Below are positions 59,251-64,000 of a stretch of 64,000 nucleotides of DNA, piece after piece. Location: positions 514,263-578,262 of the forward strand of contig QKYT01000001.1 in assembly GCA_003550305.1 (NCBI GenBank), given 5' to 3'. The notes beneath the pieces were generated by a model that saw nothing but the letters and a program-made list of their open reading frames with translations, had not been told where the DNA came from and ran no database searches. The DNA comes from Glomus cerebriforme. Lineage: Eukaryota; Glomeromycota; Glomeromycetes; Glomerales; Glomeraceae. Position 1 is the stretch's first letter. The number at the start of each line of letters is the position of its first letter. Made by a program: the position numbers and the translations under genes.

Positions 59251-60198
59251 ATGAGTTGCGTGATAACTGGTGATACTGATATTATAGGACCAGGAGTAAG
59301 AATATCGGTTTACATACAATGTTTATTAGCACTTTTTAAAACATTGGCTAAAGGAGAAGAGGCTATAGAATCAATATCAGTTGGAGTAATAACATCCTTC
59401 TCCTTAGTAGTATCTTCCTTAGCGGGAAATTTACATCCTGCATTCCTATTGGACGTATCTCAATTTGTATCGTTATTAATGATAGCAAATGCTATAGCAT
59501 ATAAAACTCTTACATATGATAATTGTAATAAATATATCAAAAAGTTATATTTTACAACTCTGTTTTACACCGTAGTGGATTTACTCATTATATGCTATAA
59601 CATATGGTTATGGACAACTATTAAATGGAAATTGCCCGCCCAACCGTGTGGTCATGATGTGAAATTTTTTCTATTCTTTTTTCCACTTGACCCAAGTGGC
59701 TGGATACGAATCATCATATTAATATCAAACTATTTTGCATTACTACCATCATTAAAATCAGTTATATGGATATTATTACCCTTTATATTCGCACTCCATG
59801 AACATTTAAATCCAGAAAAACCAGATAATCCGAATATGTCTGCCAATTTAGATCCTAATGTAGAGAATATAGATGATTTAGAGAATCCAGATATTTTAAA
59901 TATTTTAGATTTAGAAAGACCAAAGTCTTTAGAAGAAAAATCAAATAATTCCGAACATAATAATTCTGAAAATGATGATCAGTCGCAAGCAAGATTAGGT
60001 TTGGCATGTTGTCTTTTGGTAATAAGTGTACCATTGATGGCAATATTTATAGCCTCAACTGAAGTATCGGTACAAAAAAATCCAATATCAAACATATGGG
60101 ATTGGGGATTTGGGCAAGTAATGGCTTTGGTGTTGGCCGTAGCAGATGCGATAAGAACAATAATTGTAGTTTATGATAATGTTAGTTCAGTTATTTAA
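59251..60198 (+). CDS. multi-pass membrane protein of unknown function, 315 aa (paralogue of 57573-58376)
   Basis: The start at 59251 (MSCVITGDTDIIGPGVRI) is chosen by alignment with the neighbour, although the open frame begins at 59029. It shares with the neighbour the whole helix plan and motifs such as CLLALFKTLAKGEE, VITSFSLVVSSL, DVSQFVSLLMIA, KKLYFTTLFYT, YNIWLW, CGHDVKFFLF, SGWIR and SVQKNPISNIWDWGFGQVMA. The main difference is an acidic, Asn-rich loop of about 70 residues (from about residue 188, with DNPNMSANLDPNVENIDDLE) between the fifth and sixth helices, where the neighbour has about 30. Function unknown. The inverted, adjacent arrangement points to local duplication. Confidence 0.85.
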   Translation: MSCVITGDTDIIGPGVRISVYIQCLLALFKTLAKGEEAIESISVGVITSFSLVVSSLAGNLHPAFLLDVSQFVSLLMIANAIAYKTLTYDNCNKYIKKLYFTTLFYTVVDLLIICYNIWLWTTIKWKLPAQPCGHDVKFFLFFFPLDPSGWIRIIILISNYFALLPSLKSVIWILLPFIFALHEHLNPEKPDNPNMSANLDPNVENIDDLENPDILNILDLERPKSLEEKSNNSEHNNSENDDQSQARLGLACCLLVISVPLMAIFIASTEVSVQKNPISNIWDWGFGQVMALVLAVADAIRTIIVVYDNVSSVI

Positions 60199-63100
60199 TT
60201 CGCATAGTTTTTATATTATAATTCTTGAGTTTTTTTTTTTTTTTTTATATACAATATGTAATCTAGTGTAATATATATATATTAATAAACGATGACAGAA
60301 TTTTTAGGAAAAAGAAAATAATTATCAATGGCTTAACAATGCTTTCATAATCGGTCATTATTTTCAATGAAAATATTAAATCCTCATGGACTGCTAAAAG
60401 AATTGTTATATTTTGGAAATAATGAATTAAAAATCCATAGAAGATTGGATAGGATTTAAAATGATTATTACAAATAGTTTTTCTTCTAACAATATAGAGA
60501 TTACAGCTATTTTCAAAATGTCCCAATGATGAAATTTTTTTCAGACGCGCGGGATTTTATTGATCGGGGCCAGATTTATAATTCGGCCAGAGTTACAACA
60601 TAATTTCCTAATACGGGGATGAGTAGTATCCGCCGTAATTTGATGAATTTTTTGGCCGGCATTAATATATTCCGTACAATTCCTTGACTAATATTCTCTT
60701 TTTTGCATGACTTCTAAAGATAACCCATATAATTCAGCAAGTGTTAGTTCCATAGGGGCTTGCTTTGATACGGCATATGCCATTGTTAGTTTGCTATTGC
60801 CATGTTTCTTCAGAATTACTATTATTTTTTTTCCAAATATAAAACAACTCATAAATTTTAGTGAAATTTTTTCTGAATTTTTATTATATCCTTCTTTATA
60901 TATAATAGCTATTCATATAAATTAGCAAATATATTTTTGCCAGATTTATTAATATTGATATTTATCATAATTAATATAATTTTATATTCAATGTTTGAAA
61001 TACATAAGATAGATCTGGAATACCAGAAGTGGTAATCATTAGCTTAAAAGATTTTTTGCTAAGCTATAATGCATATATACTTCTATATAATAAAAATAGG
61101 CTAATCACATAGCAGATAGGATATATATTAAAAAGAAAATATAATTAACCTTTATTTTTCCAAATAAATGTAAAAAAAAAATATGAAAAAATGTTTAATT
61201 GTGATATAGAACTTATTCATATATTATAAAAGACTAAAAACTTATTAATCCAATTTTGCATTTTACAAAAAAGATCTCTGAAAATTTATACTGAATATAT
61301 TTATATGCTTTCATAATTTTCTTAATATCATCCAATAATATTAATTATACTTCTTATTTTCTTTTTCTTTTTTTTTTTAACAAAATATAAAATATATAAA
61401 AATTTGTAAAAGTTCCTTGCAAAAAAAGCTTTATGTAAAAAAAAAAGTTAAAGTATATATATGCCAGAAGTTATTCTTATATGAAAGTAAAAGTTTTTTA
61501 TTATAGGTTTTATATTTAAAAAGTAAAATATCTAATAAGAATAAAGTGTTTAATAAGTTTAAAATATTATTTAAATTTAATGCTATTACAAATAGTTATA
61601 ATATTACTCTTAATTGTTTTATTTTTGATAAAAAAATAAAGAATATCTTTTTAGTAATAATATTTAATGCTATTGATTTAATTATATAAGGTTGAATTTA
61701 TAGCTAAATTCATATTTTATACTTTAAAAAATAATAATAAATTTGAAGTAAAGAGTATATATAATAAGAATGAAATTGCAAAATACAATTTTAAATATTT
61801 TCATATTAAGATGAAAGATATCATAGAGATTGTTAGAAGGTTCTACTACTTTATTTTATTAATGAAAAATAAAGAAAAATATTTAAAATTATAAAAGTTG
61901 GTATTCTTATAAAATTGATTGAAGATAAATTAAAGATAAAGGAAATATATAAAAGAAATTTAAGAGTCAAGAATTCAGATGAAATAATTAATTATTTAAA
62001 GATAAATATCTACTTCAGCAGGTTTATAAAACTTAAGGTTTAGGCCTTTTTAATATTTTATTTAAGGCAATTAAAATTTATATTTTAAGTGTATTTACTG
62101 TATTTATTTTATTAGTTTAGTACTATAATTATTATAATTAAATTTTAATTGATAACTAGATAATATAGAATAAAGATGAAATTAAGCTAAAACTAGGAGG
62201 TTTAGGTAAATTGACAAAATGCCAAAAAGTGAAACCTATCAAAACTTCTTATGAATATTGTGCCAAAACTTTGCTAAAATTATAATAAAGCTATAGTAAA
62301 ATCTTGCTAAAACTAATCATAGAATTTTGAGAAGGTTTAGTAAGCAACTATAAGTAAGATAGCTATTGTATTTATATTATTATAATTACTTACTTTCATA
62401 TATATTATCCTGTTTTTTTTTACATTCCTTCTTTTCTTTTACATTTTCTTTTTCTAACTATTACTTTCTCATATGATTCTTATGTTATTATTATGCTATT
62501 TAATTATATGTAATTATTATGATATTTAACTATTTACTTAATAAATAACTACATAATTAAATAATATATGTATATTTATATTCTAAGTTAAAAATTATAA
62601 AGTGTTTTATTACAACCACTTTACTAATTAATCATACTTACAATATAATTATTTTATCCTTCTTTTTATTTCTTTTTTACTATTATATCTAACTATATAC
62701 TATATTACTATTTTTCTATTATTATATATCTTTTAACTATAATGATATTAGATATACTAATTAAAGATAATAAGTATTTTTATTTATATTATATAATATA
62801 ATTTTTTTTATATATTATTATTATATTATCCCTGTTTTCAATTTAATGTGACTAGCATTTTTTTAGATTGTATTATATGAGAAAATCGATTTTCAAGTTT
62901 ATATGTGATAATAAACCAATAAAATTATATTTGTACATATATTAAACAATAAGAAAATATTAATAACCAATGAAATTATTGGTATCACATAATTAATTTT
63001 GAATGAAAAAAAATCTTTTAAAAAATATAAACTACTTAATATACTTAAAAATCCTATAACATATAAGTAAAATTGCTAATAAATACTTCATCTAGCTTTG

Positions 63101-64000
63101 TAAAATTAATAGATTATAAATATAAAATTTTTATTTTAAGAGTTTAGCTTTTTTTTATGTTAAATTATCAAAAAAATATTTTTTAAAGTAGAAATCAAGG
63201 AAATCTATAAAACTTTATAATTTAAAAACTACTACTTATTTGGTAAATAACTTTGTAAATATATATTTTATTGTTAAACTTTTGAATAATCAGAAGAAAT
63301 CATAAGAAATCAAGCAAAATAAAAAAGTTTTATTAGAAGTTTTTGTAAAAAAAATAGAGGAAATTGGAGTAATCAAATTAGATTTTCTTTTAGTTATACA
63401 ATCAGGCTGATCGCAATAAATTGAAAATATCGATAATAATATTTTTTATTTTACAAATACTATATATATCATAAATTATAATACTCTAAATATCTTGCAA
63501 ATTTTAAAGTATTAATCTTATACTACCAAATATATAATTTAAAATTTTATTATAAATAGTATATATTTAAAAACTATGATTAGAAAAATATTTATTATAT
63601 GTAATTTCTAAGTAAAATTAGATTCTTAAAATAATAATATTAATAAAAAATGAACTTTTTTTTTTATATAAAAAAGGAGGATATTATATATAGTGAGTAT
63701 TATATGTTCATGATATATAGTAATAAAATATTATTAATATATGGGTAAATTTATTCTTCATCCTGAATAAGAAATTTATTACTTACCCCTATAATTTTTT
63801 CTAAAAATAGATAATTATTTTTATTGATAATTTTTAAAGTTTTTTTTTTTTATAGAAGTTTTTAATGAATTTTATTTGATTTATTTTATATTTTTAATTA
63901 AAAATACAAATAAATTTATTTGAATTTAATAATTGCATTTTATTAGTATTACATTAATATGAAATTTTTTCCAAAAACATGTCTTTAATATTATTACAAA
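60199..64000. other. AT-rich right end without recognised genes
   Basis: 3.8 kb of A/T-rich DNA. Near 60545-60660 a GC-richer patch contains GGGGCCAG, AATTCGGCCAGAGTTA and TTTGGCCGGC, echoing the TCGGGCC repeat family at 13873 and 24147. The 60707-60925 plus frame (72 codons) has no domain. Beyond 61000 only low-complexity A/T sequence is seen, with no transposon or RNA signatures. Confidence 0.5.

Noticed and set aside
60707..60925. 72-codon plus-strand frame with a hydrophobic stretch
   Set aside because: Too short, with no family resemblance; Phe/Ile-rich translation is expected by chance from such A/T-rich DNA.
1..64000. CRISPR arrays or bacterial operon features
   Set aside because: Spliceosomal introns and eukaryotic families throughout; no regularly spaced direct repeats with unique spacers.

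Overview
The window reads as nuclear DNA of a fungus with a very AT-rich, repeat-laden genome. Genes sit as islands of higher GC in AT-rich deserts. Introns are short (mostly 65-110 nt) with GTAAGT, GTACGT, GTATGT or GTTCGT donors and T-rich AG acceptors. The families present (large F-box/LRR proteins, decayed Crinkler-like, hAT, CACTA and Tc1 remnants, Asn-rich proteins) fit an arbuscular mycorrhizal fungus of the Glomeromycotina, Rhizophagus-like. This assignment is inference from gene style, not a database match.

Layout. 1-9600 is transposon territory: a decayed CACTA (Tnp2) transposase cut by the left edge, a dead Tc1/mariner element with matching 29-bp ends and TA duplications, a 1.83-kb element with 42-bp inverted ends enclosing a tandem array of intron/micro-exon-like units, and a 219-bp MITE with a perfect 9-bp target duplication. 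9622-11325 is a three-exon cationic amino-acid transporter; 11698-13371 (minus) is an F-box protein. 13972-16059 is a 2.1-kb palindrome of two inverted copies of the same MULE-like element, one copy carrying a nested TA-MITE absent from the other. 16800-20040 holds minus-strand relics of a Crinkler-like gene and a hAT transposase. 20780-24460 holds three MITE-type elements and foldbacks. 24840-25346 is a frameshifted gene relic.

25505-35816 is the functional core. A COG2907-type FAD oxidoreductase (minus), a DUF1365 protein with a long C-terminal extension (minus) and a cyclopropane-fatty-acyl-phospholipid synthase-like methyltransferase (plus) lie together, with one unrecognised nuclear-looking gene (27606-29641) between the first two. 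In bacteria these three families are commonly neighbours, and in plants the oxidoreductase domain is fused to the synthase, so this looks like a eukaryotic lipid-modification gene cluster. I assembled complete open reading frames across all introns for each gene.

36894-41423 (minus) is a ten-exon Enhancer-of-polycomb-like (Epl1) subunit of the NuA4 acetyltransferase. 42157-44353 (minus) is an eight-exon ALG12 mannosyltransferase of ER N-glycan assembly. 46067-47629 and 49696-51351 are two more intronless F-box proteins. 51352-57572 is mostly an AT desert with one possible gene relic. 57573-60198 contains two divergently oriented, clearly paralogous multi-pass membrane proteins of unknown function. 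From 60199 to the right edge I see no convincing gene.
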